Assembly: GCF_900102055.1 (NCBI RefSeq)
Contig: NZ_FNBA01000003.1
Span: 478,227-542,226, forward strand
Source of the DNA: Ulvibacter litoralis
GTDB lineage: Bacteria > Bacteroidota > Bacteroidia > Flavobacteriales > Flavobacteriaceae
Length of the DNA: 64,000 nt
Direction: 5' to 3'
The position numbers and the translations under genes were made by a program. Under the pieces are notes generated by a model. That model made no database searches, was not told the DNA's origin, and saw nothing but the letters and a program-made list of their open reading frames with translations. Positions 35,867 to 44,273 of this stretch are shown here, one piece after another. How positions within the stretch are numbered: the first letter of the stretch is position 1; the number at the start of each line of letters is the position of its first letter.

Positions 35867-36331
35867 ATGAAAAACAAATACTTTTTAATAACAATCTTTA
35901 GCTTAATACTTGGTGTAACTTCTTGCAGTAAAGACGATTCGCAATCGGCCTCCGAAATGTTAAGTTCTAAAACATGGGTGATAGAAAGTAAAATGCTTTC
36001 ACCTAGCATAATTTATGCAGGAGTAGAGATTACAGATATAACGTTGTTTGAAACTGATGAAACAAAAGACTATGCTTTTACATTTAATTCAGACGGTACA
36101 TTACTTGTAAGAAACGCTTCAAACAACCTTATTTTAGATTCCACTTGGGCTTTTAATTCAGATGAAACTGAATTAATCTTTGGAGAAACATTAATTTATG
36201 CTATTCCATTGGTTGGTGATATAGGATACTCTTCAATAGCAATAAAGTCAATTACAAGCTCCGAAATTGTAGGTTCTGTTACCATGCCTTTTGAAGGTAC
36301 AATTTACACGGTAACGATGACTTTTAAATAG
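35867..36331 (+). CDS. Lipocalin-like lipoprotein
   Basis: A 154-residue lipoprotein (GVTSC, Cys20). The mature domain begins SKTWVIESKMLSPS, a lipocalin-like opening, has a TFNSDGTLLVRNASNNLILDSTWAFNSDETELIF stretch and ends in a Thr-rich strand, as in DUF4923/lipocalin-4 type proteins. Probably a small-molecule or peptide-binding envelope protein. It stands 34 bases after the TonB receptor and 29 bases before the kinase, so it belongs to the same operon. Ligand unknown. Confidence 0.7.
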   Translation: MKNKYFLITIFSLILGVTSCSKDDSQSASEMLSSKTWVIESKMLSPSIIYAGVEITDITLFETDETKDYAFTFNSDGTLLVRNASNNLILDSTWAFNSDETELIFGETLIYAIPLVGDIGYSSIAIKSITSSEIVGSVTMPFEGTIYTVTMTFK

Positions 36332-36360
36332 TCGGGATTTTTACGTAAATCAGTAAAATT

Positions 36361-38106
36361 ATGTTGTTTAAAAACCTATCTATAAAAGTTAAGATGATAC
36401 TTGTGATTCAGCTCGTATCATTGTCTTCTCTTGTAATAGGTTTAGCGTATGTCATCTTTAGCAATATTGCTAATTTTAAAGAGGACATGAAGAATAACAC
36501 CATCATTAATGCTAATTTAATTGGGGAGTATTGTGCTGTTTCACTTGACTTCGATGTTTCAGAAAATGCCGTAGAAACTCTTGAAAAACTAAAAAACATA
36601 CCTTCTGTAGATGTTGGAATTGTCTACAATAATGAAAATGAAATATTTGCAGATTATTATGAAAATGGAGAGAAAGTTTTAATTTCAAATACCAATAATT
36701 CTGATTCTTGGGAGAAATTTGATGCAAATTATTTAAACGTTTACAGACCTATTTATATTGAAAACAAAAAAGTAGGTTCCATTTATTTGAGAGTTTCTAC
36801 TGAAGTATTATCATTAAAAATCAGAAACTATTTAATAACTATGTTGTTGCTCTTAGTTGGCCTTCTTGTGGTCAATTATATACTTGCTGTTTGGTTACAA
36901 AAAATAGTATCAGAACCTATAATACATTTAACAAAAGCAACTAAAGAAATTTCAGAAAAAGGGAATTATCAATTGCGAGTTGAAAAGCAAGGAGATGACG
37001 AAATAGGTGTGTTAGTTGATGAATATAATAAAATGCTTCTACAAATTTATGAACGTGAAGAGTCGCTAAAGCAACGAACAACTGAATTAACTGAGACATT
37101 AGGTAATTTAAAACAAACACAACAAAAACTTGTTAATTCAGAAAAACTGGCTGCACTTGGTCAAGTAATTGCAGGCGTTGCGCATGAAATAAATACGCCT
37201 CTTGGAGCTATTCGTTCTTCAATTGGAAATATTAAAAACACTTTAAATTTTGTATTAAACGAGTATCCTATATTCATTAATCAATTGCCGAAAAAACTGA
37301 GGGACGAATTTTTATCACTCATGGAAGACTCTTTCAAAAACAGACATATGTTAACCTCCAAAGAGGAACGAGTTTTCAAAAAAAAGATAGCAGAAATATT
37401 TGAAAACCATGATATAAAAAATGCCTATTCCTTTGCAGATACTTTTGTAGATATGATGGTTGTTGAAAATGTTGAAAAATACTTGGATCTTTTACAAAAT
37501 GAAGATGCCGATAAAATTTTAGAAATCGCATATAAAATTACTGGTCTACAACGAAGCACAGAAAATATAGAGTTTGCTGCTGAAAGAGCGTCAAAGGTTG
37601 TTTTTGCTTTAAAAAATTCATCCCGAATTAATAACAGTGATGAGCAAATGTTAGCAGATATAACTGAAGGTATTGAAAACATTTTAACGCTGTATAACAA
37701 TCAAATTAAGCAAGGTATTGAAGTCTCTAAAAGTTATGAGAAAGTACCAAAAATTCTTTGTTATTATGACGAACTAAATCAGGTATGGACTAATATACTT
37801 CACAACGCCATTTATGCCATGGAGTTAAATGGTAAGTTGGATATTAAAGTTTATAAAGAAAAAGATTGGGTAGTTGTTTCAATTACTGACAGTGGAAAAG
37901 GTATTCCAAAAGATGAAATAAATCGAATATTTGATCCTTTCTTTAGCACCAAACCCACTGGAGAAGGAACCGGAATAGGATTGGATATTTCAAAACGAAT
38001 TATAGAAAAGCATAAAGGGAAAATTGAAGTAGAAAGTAAGCCCGGTAAAACAACTTTTAATGTTTATCTGCCTATAATGAATAGAAAGGAAGAATCAACA
38101 AAATAA
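36361..38106 (+). CDS. Sensor histidine kinase with CHASE8-like periplasmic domain
   Basis: A 581-residue inner-membrane kinase. TM1 about 11-34, a periplasmic segment 35-153, TM2 154-178, HAMP 179-232, coiled coil to 262, HisKA with His275 (GVAHEINTPLGAIRSS) and an ATP-binding domain with DSGKGIPKDEINRIFDPFFSTK and EGTGIGLDISKRII. The periplasmic part (NLIGEYCAVSLDFDVSEN, then LKNIPSVDVGIVYNNENEIFADYY) has the pattern of CHASE8, the sensor of YfiN-type cyclases. It lies in an operon with a YfiR-like protein. It would be repressed by YfiR binding; this is inference from the Pseudomonas pair. Confidence 0.85.
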   Translation: MLFKNLSIKVKMILVIQLVSLSSLVIGLAYVIFSNIANFKEDMKNNTIINANLIGEYCAVSLDFDVSENAVETLEKLKNIPSVDVGIVYNNENEIFADYYENGEKVLISNTNNSDSWEKFDANYLNVYRPIYIENKKVGSIYLRVSTEVLSLKIRNYLITMLLLLVGLLVVNYILAVWLQKIVSEPIIHLTKATKEISEKGNYQLRVEKQGDDEIGVLVDEYNKMLLQIYEREESLKQRTTELTETLGNLKQTQQKLVNSEKLAALGQVIAGVAHEINTPLGAIRSSIGNIKNTLNFVLNEYPIFINQLPKKLRDEFLSLMEDSFKNRHMLTSKEERVFKKKIAEIFENHDIKNAYSFADTFVDMMVVENVEKYLDLLQNEDADKILEIAYKITGLQRSTENIEFAAERASKVVFALKNSSRINNSDEQMLADITEGIENILTLYNNQIKQGIEVSKSYEKVPKILCYYDELNQVWTNILHNAIYAMELNGKLDIKVYKEKDWVVVSITDSGKGIPKDEINRIFDPFFSTKPTGEGTGIGLDISKRIIEKHKGKIEVESKPGKTTFNVYLPIMNRKEESTK

Positions 38107-38119
38107 TAAGAACAATACT

Positions 38120-38515
38120 ATGGAGAAAACAGTAATCTTATGTGTCGATGATGAGAAAATCATATTAAATAGTATTAAAGCGCAATTAAAGGGAAATTAT
38201 GGTAATTCATTTTTATATGAAACGGCAGAGAGTGCTGTTGAGGCCCTTGAGATTATTGATGAGATAATGATGGATCTTACAGTAAGATTGATAATTATAA
38301 GCGATTGGTTGATGCCTGGTATTAAAGGAGATGAGTTTTTGATTAAAGTTCATAATAAATATCCAAAAACATTAAAAATAATGTTAACAGGCCAAGCCGA
38401 CTCTAATTCGATTGAAAAAAGTAAAAAAGAAGCTAGTTTATATAAATGTATTCGAAAACCATGGATTCAATCTGAATTATTTTCTTGTATAGATTCCGGG
38501 AATACTACTAATTAA
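38120..38515 (+). CDS. Stand-alone receiver-domain response regulator
   Basis: A 131-residue CheY-like receiver: acidic pair in CVDDEKIILNS (10-11), phosphoacceptor Asp62 in IIISDWLMPGIKGDEF, Thr in IMLTGQA and Lys in CIRKPW. No output domain, so it probably shuttles phosphate or is a partner-binding switch. It is 13 bases after the kinase and 11 bases before the receiver-kinase hybrid, whose receiver is a close paralogue (same VDDEK, LNS, KGDEF and LTGQA phrases). Confidence 0.9.
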   Translation: MEKTVILCVDDEKIILNSIKAQLKGNYGNSFLYETAESAVEALEIIDEIMMDLTVRLIIISDWLMPGIKGDEFLIKVHNKYPKTLKIMLTGQADSNSIEKSKKEASLYKCIRKPWIQSELFSCIDSGNTTN

Positions 38516-38526
38516 AAACAGGAAGA

Positions 38527-39930
38527 ATGAAAACGGGCGTAATTTTTTGTGTCGATGATGAAAAAATAGTTCTAAATAGCTTAAAAACTGAACTAAAAAA
38601 TGCTTTCGGTAATAAGTATATTATTGAAACAGCAGAATCAGGGGTTGAAGCATTAGAGGCTATTCATAATTTACTAGACTTAAATTATGAAATTCAAGTT
38701 GTGATAGCAGATTATGCGATGCCAGTCATGAAAGGGGATGAGTTTCTAACAAAAATTCATGAACAATCACCTCATGCATTAAATATATTACTAACAGGTC
38801 AAGCTACGGTTGAAGGGGTCGCAAATTCAATAAATTATGCGGGTTTATATCGATACATCTCCAAACCTTGGCATACTGATGACCTTGTTTTAACAGTTAA
38901 ACAGGCTCTTAAAAGTTACCAACAGGATAATCAGCTTAAAATTCAAAATGAAGAATTAATAGAACTAAGTACATCCTTAGAGCAAAAAGTTAAGTTACGT
39001 ACACGAGAATTAAACAATAAAAATAAATTGCTTTTAGAAAAGCAACTTGAAATTACGACTCAAAATAAAGAACTTGAAAAATATAGAAATAACCTTGAAA
39101 ATCTAGTTAAAGAGCGAACTTTAGAACTATCAGAAGCTAAAGATAAGGCTGAAGAAAGTGACCGACTAAAATCTGAGTTTTTAGCAACCATGTCTCATGA
39201 GTTAAGAACACCACTTAACGCTATTATAGGACTCTCTGATTTAATAGAAGGAGATTCATCTATGGAAGAAATTCTAGAGTATGTGCAAATTATAAATAAA
39301 AGTGGAGACCATTTATTAAAACTTATTAATGATCTTTTTAAAATATCTTCTATTGAATCTGGTAAAGAAAAGGTGATTATGAAAGATGTTGATTTGACTA
39401 ATTTTCTGGATGAAATTCACAAATCAATGGAAATCTATCAAAAAGACCTAGGGAAACAACATTTAGGATTTAATTTAACTGTTCCGGAAGAGTATAAGAA
39501 ATTAATAATATACACGGATGAGCTTAAACTAAAACATATTATAGTAAATCTCTTGAAAAATGCAGTTAAATTTTCAGAAACAGGTACTATAAATTATGGG
39601 TTTAAGATTTGTGAAAAAGAAGATAAAACGCGAATTACTTTTTTTGTTTCTGACAATGGAATTGGTATCGACAAAAGTCACCAAGATTTAATCTTTAATG
39701 GATTTACTCAAGTTAACGGTTCATTTAATAGGCTCCATGAAGGTGTTGGTATAGGACTTACCATTGCAAAGAAGCTAGTTAGTCTTTTAGATGGTATTAT
39801 TTGGGTAGATTCAACACTAGGTGAAGGTAGTACCTTCTTTTTCTCTTTACCTCTTAAAAATATAACGAGAGATATCTTTATTGGTAGCTATAAAGATGAT
39901 GATAGAACGCTAAAAAAGATTCAAAATTAA
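38527..39930 (+). CDS. Receiver-histidine kinase hybrid
   Basis: A 467-residue cytoplasmic protein. N-terminal receiver (10-130) with Asp62 in VVIADYAMPVMKGDEF, a long coiled coil (135-210), HisKA with His223 (SHELRTPLNAI) and an ATPase domain with DNGIGIDKS, GVGIGLTIAKKL. No transmembrane segment, so it takes input by its receiver, probably from the upstream membrane kinase through phosphotransfer. It is the last gene of the operon. The DNA-binding or other final output is not visible here. Confidence 0.9.
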   Translation: MKTGVIFCVDDEKIVLNSLKTELKNAFGNKYIIETAESGVEALEAIHNLLDLNYEIQVVIADYAMPVMKGDEFLTKIHEQSPHALNILLTGQATVEGVANSINYAGLYRYISKPWHTDDLVLTVKQALKSYQQDNQLKIQNEELIELSTSLEQKVKLRTRELNNKNKLLLEKQLEITTQNKELEKYRNNLENLVKERTLELSEAKDKAEESDRLKSEFLATMSHELRTPLNAIIGLSDLIEGDSSMEEILEYVQIINKSGDHLLKLINDLFKISSIESGKEKVIMKDVDLTNFLDEIHKSMEIYQKDLGKQHLGFNLTVPEEYKKLIIYTDELKLKHIIVNLLKNAVKFSETGTINYGFKICEKEDKTRITFFVSDNGIGIDKSHQDLIFNGFTQVNGSFNRLHEGVGIGLTIAKKLVSLLDGIIWVDSTLGEGSTFFFSLPLKNITRDIFIGSYKDDDRTLKKIQN

Positions 39931-39955
39931 TTATTTGTTTTCCTGTAAATGGTTT

Positions 39956-40585
39956 TTACAATTCATATTCTAGTCCTAAATTGATAACTGCTGATTTAAC
40001 TTCTAGTACGCTATGCTCAATTGTACTAAAGTAATATCTTAAGTTTAAAGTTAACTCCTCATTCAATTCATATCCTGCACCAACTACTAAACCGAAATCA
40101 AAAGTGTTGTTTTCAAAATCCATGGTAGCATTAAATTCAGGGTCGTCAGTTGGTGATTTAATCACTTTTTCCTTTTGTTTTAAAATGAGTCCCATTTGTG
40201 GTCCAGTTTCAAAGTAAATTCCATCTGCTAAGTAATATTGTGCTACTAATGGAACTGAGATTGTTGTTTCTGTAATTTTAGTTTTAAAATCGCCAACTTT
40301 AGCAATTTCATAAGGACTTTCTCTAATTGTAACCTCTTTAATCAGAAAATTAGAACCTTGAAGTGCAAACAGTAATTCTGTGTGTATTTTAAATTTTTCA
40401 TTTATATTAATAGCAGCAAATCCACCCGCGTAAAACCCCATCTTGAATTGATACTTAGCTAAGTAAAGTGATCCAGAATATTTAGAGAAATTTAAACCAG
40501 CTTTAGCTCCAAATTCAGTTTGAGCTATTGTTTTTGAACTAAATAATATTATGAAAATTCCAATTAGTAAGGCGGTTTTTCTCAT
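39956..40585 (-). CDS. PorT-family outer-membrane beta-barrel protein
   Basis: A 209-residue exported barrel: signal TALLIGIFIILFSSKTIAQ, then GAKAGLNFSKYSG, eight amphipathic strands and a C-terminal INLGLEYEL with aromatic ends. The GAKAGLN opening and FGLVVGAGYELNEELTLNLRYYF strands match the PorT/outer-membrane protein beta-barrel family of Bacteroidota. Function in this group is mostly unknown. It is convergent with the hybrid kinase (25 bases). A decayed paralogue lies at 12108-12470. Confidence 0.85.
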   Translation of the reverse strand: MRKTALLIGIFIILFSSKTIAQTEFGAKAGLNFSKYSGSLYLAKYQFKMGFYAGGFAAININEKFKIHTELLFALQGSNFLIKEVTIRESPYEIAKVGDFKTKITETTISVPLVAQYYLADGIYFETGPQMGLILKQKEKVIKSPTDDPEFNATMDFENNTFDFGLVVGAGYELNEELTLNLRYYFSTIEHSVLEVKSAVINLGLEYEL

Positions 40586-40605
40586 TTCTTTTAGTTGTTT
40601 TTAAA

Positions 40606-40816
40606 AATGTTTGCAGCGGGTTTGTTCAACAATAATTTTATTTTTTACTATGCGTGGGGTAGCAGCGACGTATTCTTTATGTTATTCTAAATTCTTCTTC
40701 AAAAAAACTTAAGGAAGCTTAAAAAAAGGCATGCATTAGGTTCTTTTTCAATACTCAATATCGTTAAATATTTGTAAGGATTCCGATGTTATTACCACAA
40801 GTGTTATGATTGTGCT
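40606..40816. repeat. Degenerate copy of the palindrome-ended intergenic element
   Basis: The left end (ttgcagcgggtttgttcaacaataat), the block gcgtggggtagcagcgacgtattctt, the core tcaatatcgttaaatatttgtaagg and the right end ttattaccacaagtgttatgattgtg align along the whole length with the 57244-57463 and 61142-61362 copies, in the same orientation. It sits between two minus-strand genes. Confidence 0.6.
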
Positions 40817-40822
40817 ATTTTT

Positions 40823-41239
40823 TTATAATTCATTTTTATTCAGTCCCCATTTTTGTATCGAAAATAGAAATATCAGTCCTAAAAATACTCCAAATACTCC
40901 ATAAACAGCATCAATTTTGTCGGCAGTATTTAAAATTGAAATAAAAAATTCAATAACTAGATTTATAAGACCAATTATAACTCCAATCATTGTTAGGTGT
41001 TTTAATGTTGAACCCATCATTAATCCAATATACCCTATGGTCACAAAAATTATTAAACTTAATGAGAAGTTTGAAACATGAGTATAAAAACCTGGAAGAT
41101 TAACAAAAAGAAATTCTATTCGTATTGTCTGAATATTTCTACCGAAAAATAATACAAATGAAAAGATTAAAATTGTTAAATATCCAATTGCCGCCCATAT
41201 TTTTGGTAGGTATTTTAGAGATTTTAATTTTTTTTCCAA
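40823..41239 (-). CDS. Hypothetical four-helix membrane protein
   Basis: A 138-residue inner-membrane protein with four hydrophobic helices (about 13-32, 50-70, 77-100 and 108-130) and a short cytoplasmic tail KWGLNKNEL. No recognised family. Its stop comes seven bases after an intergenic element, the arrangement seen for many genes to the right of it. Confidence 0.6.
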   Translation of the reverse strand: MEKKLKSLKYLPKIWAAIGYLTILIFSFVLFFGRNIQTIRIEFLFVNLPGFYTHVSNFSLSLIIFVTIGYIGLMMGSTLKHLTMIGVIIGLINLVIEFFISILNTADKIDAVYGVFGVFLGLIFLFSIQKWGLNKNEL

Positions 41240-41303
41240 TGCAGTAATTAATTATAAATGTCATTGTTGTAAGAGTTATAATCATTTATTGCTAATTATT
41301 CAT

Positions 41304-42116
41304 TCAATTTAAATAATTTACAACTGTATCTATAACTTCTTTGGTTCTTAGTATACGAAAGTGACCTGTTCCTTCCACTTCTTTAAGTTGGGACGCAGCC
41401 CAATTTCGGTGTACATTTTTTGATCTTATTATTGGAATAACTTTATCATTTATATCGTGAATTATAAGGGCGTCTTTTACATTAATGGTTTTTACAAAAT
41501 CACTAACATTTAGAGTTTCAACGCTAATCCCTGTTTGTTTTTCTAATCGGTTAATCAATAATTTTTTCACCTTTTTATTTATTCCAACTACTTCTGAAAC
41601 ATCATCTATTCTTTCAGTAAACTTATCAGGTGTTGTAAGTAACACATATTTTTCAATCATTATATCTGGGTTTTTGAACAAGGCATAAGTTGTTGCAACT
41701 CCGCCAAATGAATGACTGACTAGTGATTTAACATCGAATTTTTTAATTAAAACACCTACTAACTCCGAAAATTCAAATAAGCTTGTACTTCCTTTGCTAC
41801 TATAACCGTGCGACGGTCCATCGAATGAATGAACAGTATATCCGTTTTCTAGAAGTATTTCTATTAAGTCGGAAAAATTTCCTGCTTGACCTTCCCATCC
41901 GTGAATAAGAAGGACTTTGTTTTTGCCTCCTTTCCAAGTATAAAGTTTGATATTAATATTGTTATAATTAAAATTTTCTTTTTCGGATTTATTTAAGGTG
42001 TCTAACTCGTTTTTTCGAAGCTTACGAACTTGAGGATTAGTCAATTGATTATAAGCAAATGACGTTATCATATTTGGAAATAAATTAGATGCTATCTTGA
42101 CTAATTGTTTTTTCAT
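41304..42116 (-). CDS. Alpha/beta hydrolase
   Basis: About 270 residues, cytoplasmic. Motifs: LIHGWEGQAGNFSD near the oxyanion hole, nucleophile elbow SHSFGG, acid in IIHDINDKVIP and His in GTGHFRILR. An ATG at 42170 adds 18 residues; I prefer 42116 (MKKQLVKIA), which avoids a non-conserved lead, but both are possible. It is related to bacterial carboxylesterases and peptidase-like hydrolases of the MhpC type. Single gene upstream of a composite intergenic element. Confidence 0.8.
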   Translation of the reverse strand: MKKQLVKIASNLFPNMITSFAYNQLTNPQVRKLRKNELDTLNKSEKENFNYNNINIKLYTWKGGKNKVLLIHGWEGQAGNFSDLIEILLENGYTVHSFDGPSHGYSSKGSTSLFEFSELVGVLIKKFDVKSLVSHSFGGVATTYALFKNPDIMIEKYVLLTTPDKFTERIDDVSEVVGINKKVKKLLINRLEKQTGISVETLNVSDFVKTINVKDALIIHDINDKVIPIIRSKNVHRNWAASQLKEVEGTGHFRILRTKEVIDTVVNYLN

Positions 42117-42164
42117 AGGCACGATATTTTTCTGTTTGCGTATAATGTGTTGTTGAATTAGATG

Positions 42165-42465
42165 TAACACAATGAGAGCAACAGAGACAAGTTTTTTATC
42201 ACTTTCTAGTCTTTAAATTATTCAAACTTGCGTAAGACATAGAAGTGAAAGCGGGTTTATTTTATTTATAAACTAAGATAAGTTAATTATTTCTAGTGAA
42301 CATAATGTAATCTTAATTGTAAGAGGATATAACTAGGATTTATTACACTTGTTTATATTGCAATCTGTACTCTGTCCTCAGTTGTTGTATTATTTTTGAG
42401 TATCTATTTTATACGAATCTTACCGTTATTAAATAATTACTGAAAGAGTACTATTTACTGTGTTT
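42165..42465. repeat. Composite intergenic element copy
   Basis: 42165-42330 matches the inner block (caatgagagcaacagagacaagtt, ctttaaattattcaaacttgcgtaagac, core aaactaagataagttaattattt). A separate right-end piece lies at 42428-42465 (ttattaaataattactgaaagagtactatttactgtg). The middle 42331-42427 is unrelated AT-rich sequence. The right-end piece overlaps the TAA stop of the CPBP protease gene at 42455. Confidence 0.55.
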
Positions 42466-43315
42466 TTTGGTAGCTTGTTTTAACTATTTTATTCTTTTTT
42501 ATTGATAATCTTAAAAAGATAATACATATAATTAATAATAAAAATATAGATAATATAGAATCTTCTATTCCATATATGCTTCCAGTAATTAATTCTGGGC
42601 CATTAAACTCTGCAATAAGTATGCTTCCAACATCTTCAAGTCCAGATAAATTTGATCCATAAAAAGGCTGAGCAAAATTCCAACCTAAATGAAATGCAAA
42701 TGGCAGCCAAATTCTTTTAGTGTAAGTATACATTATACCGTGAGCGAAGCCAAAAAGCAAGCCTAAAATTACAGATAACGCTGTCACATTATCATTAAAT
42801 ATATGCGGAAGTTCAAATAGAATCGATAAAATAATCAAAGCGATATAGGTTCCAATCCAATTTTCTAATATTCTATATAAAATCGCTCGAAATAGGATTT
42901 CTTCAATTAAAGCAGCAATGACTAAAAATGAAAAGGGGGCTAAAAAATAAGAAAAACCTGAAAATTGTATGACTTTGTAATATCCAAGAAAGTATAAAAT
43001 TAAAATAACAAAAGATAAAATTGAAAAGCCCAACATGAAACTTCCGAATAGTACCTTTATTATGTTTTTGTTAGATAGTTCATAAATATGTCTTTTTTCG
43101 TAAAAGCTAAAAAGATAATAGTAAGTGAATAATAATACAGCTACAGATGTGTAATTTATTATAGTATCGGCTAATGGTTTAGAATCTATTAAAAAATAAA
43201 ATAAAGGCTTAGATACATAATTCTGAAAACCAATAAGAATGAGTAAGCAAATTCCAATTCCTAATATAATTTTTGAAATAGGAAAGGCAATTACTCGTTT
43301 TAGAGTTCTATTCAT
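42455..43315 (-). CDS. CPBP-family intramembrane metalloprotease
   Basis: A 286-residue polytopic membrane protein with about seven hydrophobic helices. The CPBP/Abi metal site is visible: E138-E139-x-x-x-R143 in LIEEILFRAIL, His171 in FELPH and His209-x-x-x-N213 in FHLGWN. Members cleave prenylated or membrane substrates, or act in bacteriocin self-immunity; the substrate here is unknown. The stop overlaps the right end of an intergenic element. Confidence 0.88.
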   Translation of the reverse strand: MNRTLKRVIAFPISKIILGIGICLLILIGFQNYVSKPLFYFLIDSKPLADTIINYTSVAVLLFTYYYLFSFYEKRHIYELSNKNIIKVLFGSFMLGFSILSFVILILYFLGYYKVIQFSGFSYFLAPFSFLVIAALIEEILFRAILYRILENWIGTYIALIILSILFELPHIFNDNVTALSVILGLLFGFAHGIMYTYTKRIWLPFAFHLGWNFAQPFYGSNLSGLEDVGSILIAEFNGPELITGSIYGIEDSILSIFLLLIICIIFLRLSIKKNKIVKTSYQKTQ

Positions 43316-43360
43316 AAATGGTTTTTTAAAGGTGTAACCTAGATGTCAATAAAAATGAGT

Positions 43361-43565
43361 TACAACAGCTTTAGTGTTTTGTAAAGCGCGTTGTTGGTAG
43401 TAGCGACTAATTTAGTTTCCTTTTTTACTTCTAAGTTTATAGGAGTTGCGTAAGACTTAGAAAGGCAACGTTCACTATTGTATCTGAAATCAATATAGTT
43501 AAATATTTGTAGAAATTATGCAATATTTACTGAAGAAGTGATACTTGTTATAAGTAGGGGTGTGT
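43361..43565. repeat. Palindrome-ended intergenic element copy
   Basis: Left end agttacaacagctttagtg, inner block gcgcgttgttggtagtagcgac, ttaggagttgcgtaagacttagaaaggcaacg, core aatcaatatagttaaatatttgtag, right end tgaagaagtgatacttgttataag. Same orientation as others. It precedes a short decayed gene tail and a second half copy. Confidence 0.6.
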
Positions 43566-43571
43566 AATTTT

Positions 43572-43677
43572 TCAATTTTTTTTCTCTTCTAGTTCAACTC
43601 TTAATGACATTGAGATATCAGAAAACTGTTTAAGATCAACAACATCTCCATATTTACTTTCTTTAGAAGAGGAGTAT
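43572..43677 (-). pseudogene. Tail of a lost gene between two element pieces
   Basis: On the minus strand 35 codons read as a charged protein tail (GDVVDLKQFSDISMSLRVEL, then EEKKN and stop at 43572). The frame is cut at its upstream end (43677) exactly where a right-half copy of the intergenic element (43675-43722) begins. The 5' part of the gene is absent. I read it as the remnant of a former cassette-like gene. Confidence 0.45.
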
Positions 43678-43722
43678 TAAATAATTACTGTAAGAACCAT
43701 AAATGTTACGTGTGGTTTTAGT
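43675..43722. repeat. Right half of the intergenic element
   Basis: tattaaataattactgtaagaaccataaatgttacgtgtgg matches the last 45 bases of the 57244-57463 and 61142-61362 copies and lies nine bases after the stop of the PH-like gene at 43731. The left half is missing; the sequence goes straight into the gene tail at 43572-43677. Confidence 0.5.
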
Positions 43723-43730
43723 TAGGGTTT

Positions 43731-44162
43731 TTATTCTGAGATTTTAATATCCCGGTTCAGTTCCAATATTTTTTCAATAAATAATTCATTTGTTTTTGGA
43801 CTTATGTATATTTCATTGTAATTATCATACTTTACAATCAAACCTTTTCTTGAAGTTGCTGGTCTAAAACCTACCCAAAGAGTTTTTCCTTTTATAATTT
43901 CCGTTATACGGTCTATGCTTATTTTTCCATTAAATGGCCCACTTCTGTAGATCAGTTTGTTTTCTTTGGTCAATTCGTAATTAGTTCCGAAATACAACCA
44001 AAAGAGAAGTCCGACAACAGCTAAAATCAGAAATAAAGTCCAATATTCATCTTTTTCCATTTCTCCGCTTGCAATTCCCACGATTGTGATTCCAATCAGA
44101 AAGGCGTTCATTCCGAGAATTACTACACTGAATAATATGTCTTTTTTACTGTCGAATTTCAT
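43731..44162 (-). CDS. Membrane-anchored PH-like domain protein
   Basis: A 143-residue protein with two N-terminal hydrophobic helices (about 10-32 and 38-58) and a C-terminal bacterial PH-like domain: LIYRSGPFNGKISIDRITEIIKGK, then GLIVKYDNYNEIYISPK and a closing helix. This layout is that of bPH-domain membrane proteins of unknown function. Single minus-strand gene bounded by pieces of the intergenic element. Confidence 0.65.
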   Translation of the reverse strand: MKFDSKKDILFSVVILGMNAFLIGITIVGIASGEMEKDEYWTLFLILAVVGLLFWLYFGTNYELTKENKLIYRSGPFNGKISIDRITEIIKGKTLWVGFRPATSRKGLIVKYDNYNEIYISPKTNELFIEKILELNRDIKISE

Positions 44163-44204
44163 TTTTTTTAGTTCAATCCCAATTTTTCTGAGTTCTTGAA
44201 AATA

Positions 44205-44272
44205 AGAAGGGCAGGCATCATTTCATTTTTCAATAACTAATTTAGTTAAATATTAATACGCTGTTATACCTA
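44205..44272. repeat. Partial intergenic element copy
   Basis: aagaagggcaggcatcat, then tttttcaataactaatttagttaaatatt and tacgctgttatacc match the inner right part and right end of the element (compare aagggcaagcg and tttttcaataactaatatacttaaatatt in the 61142-61362 copy). The left half is missing. Confidence 0.45.
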
Positions 44273-44273
44273 A

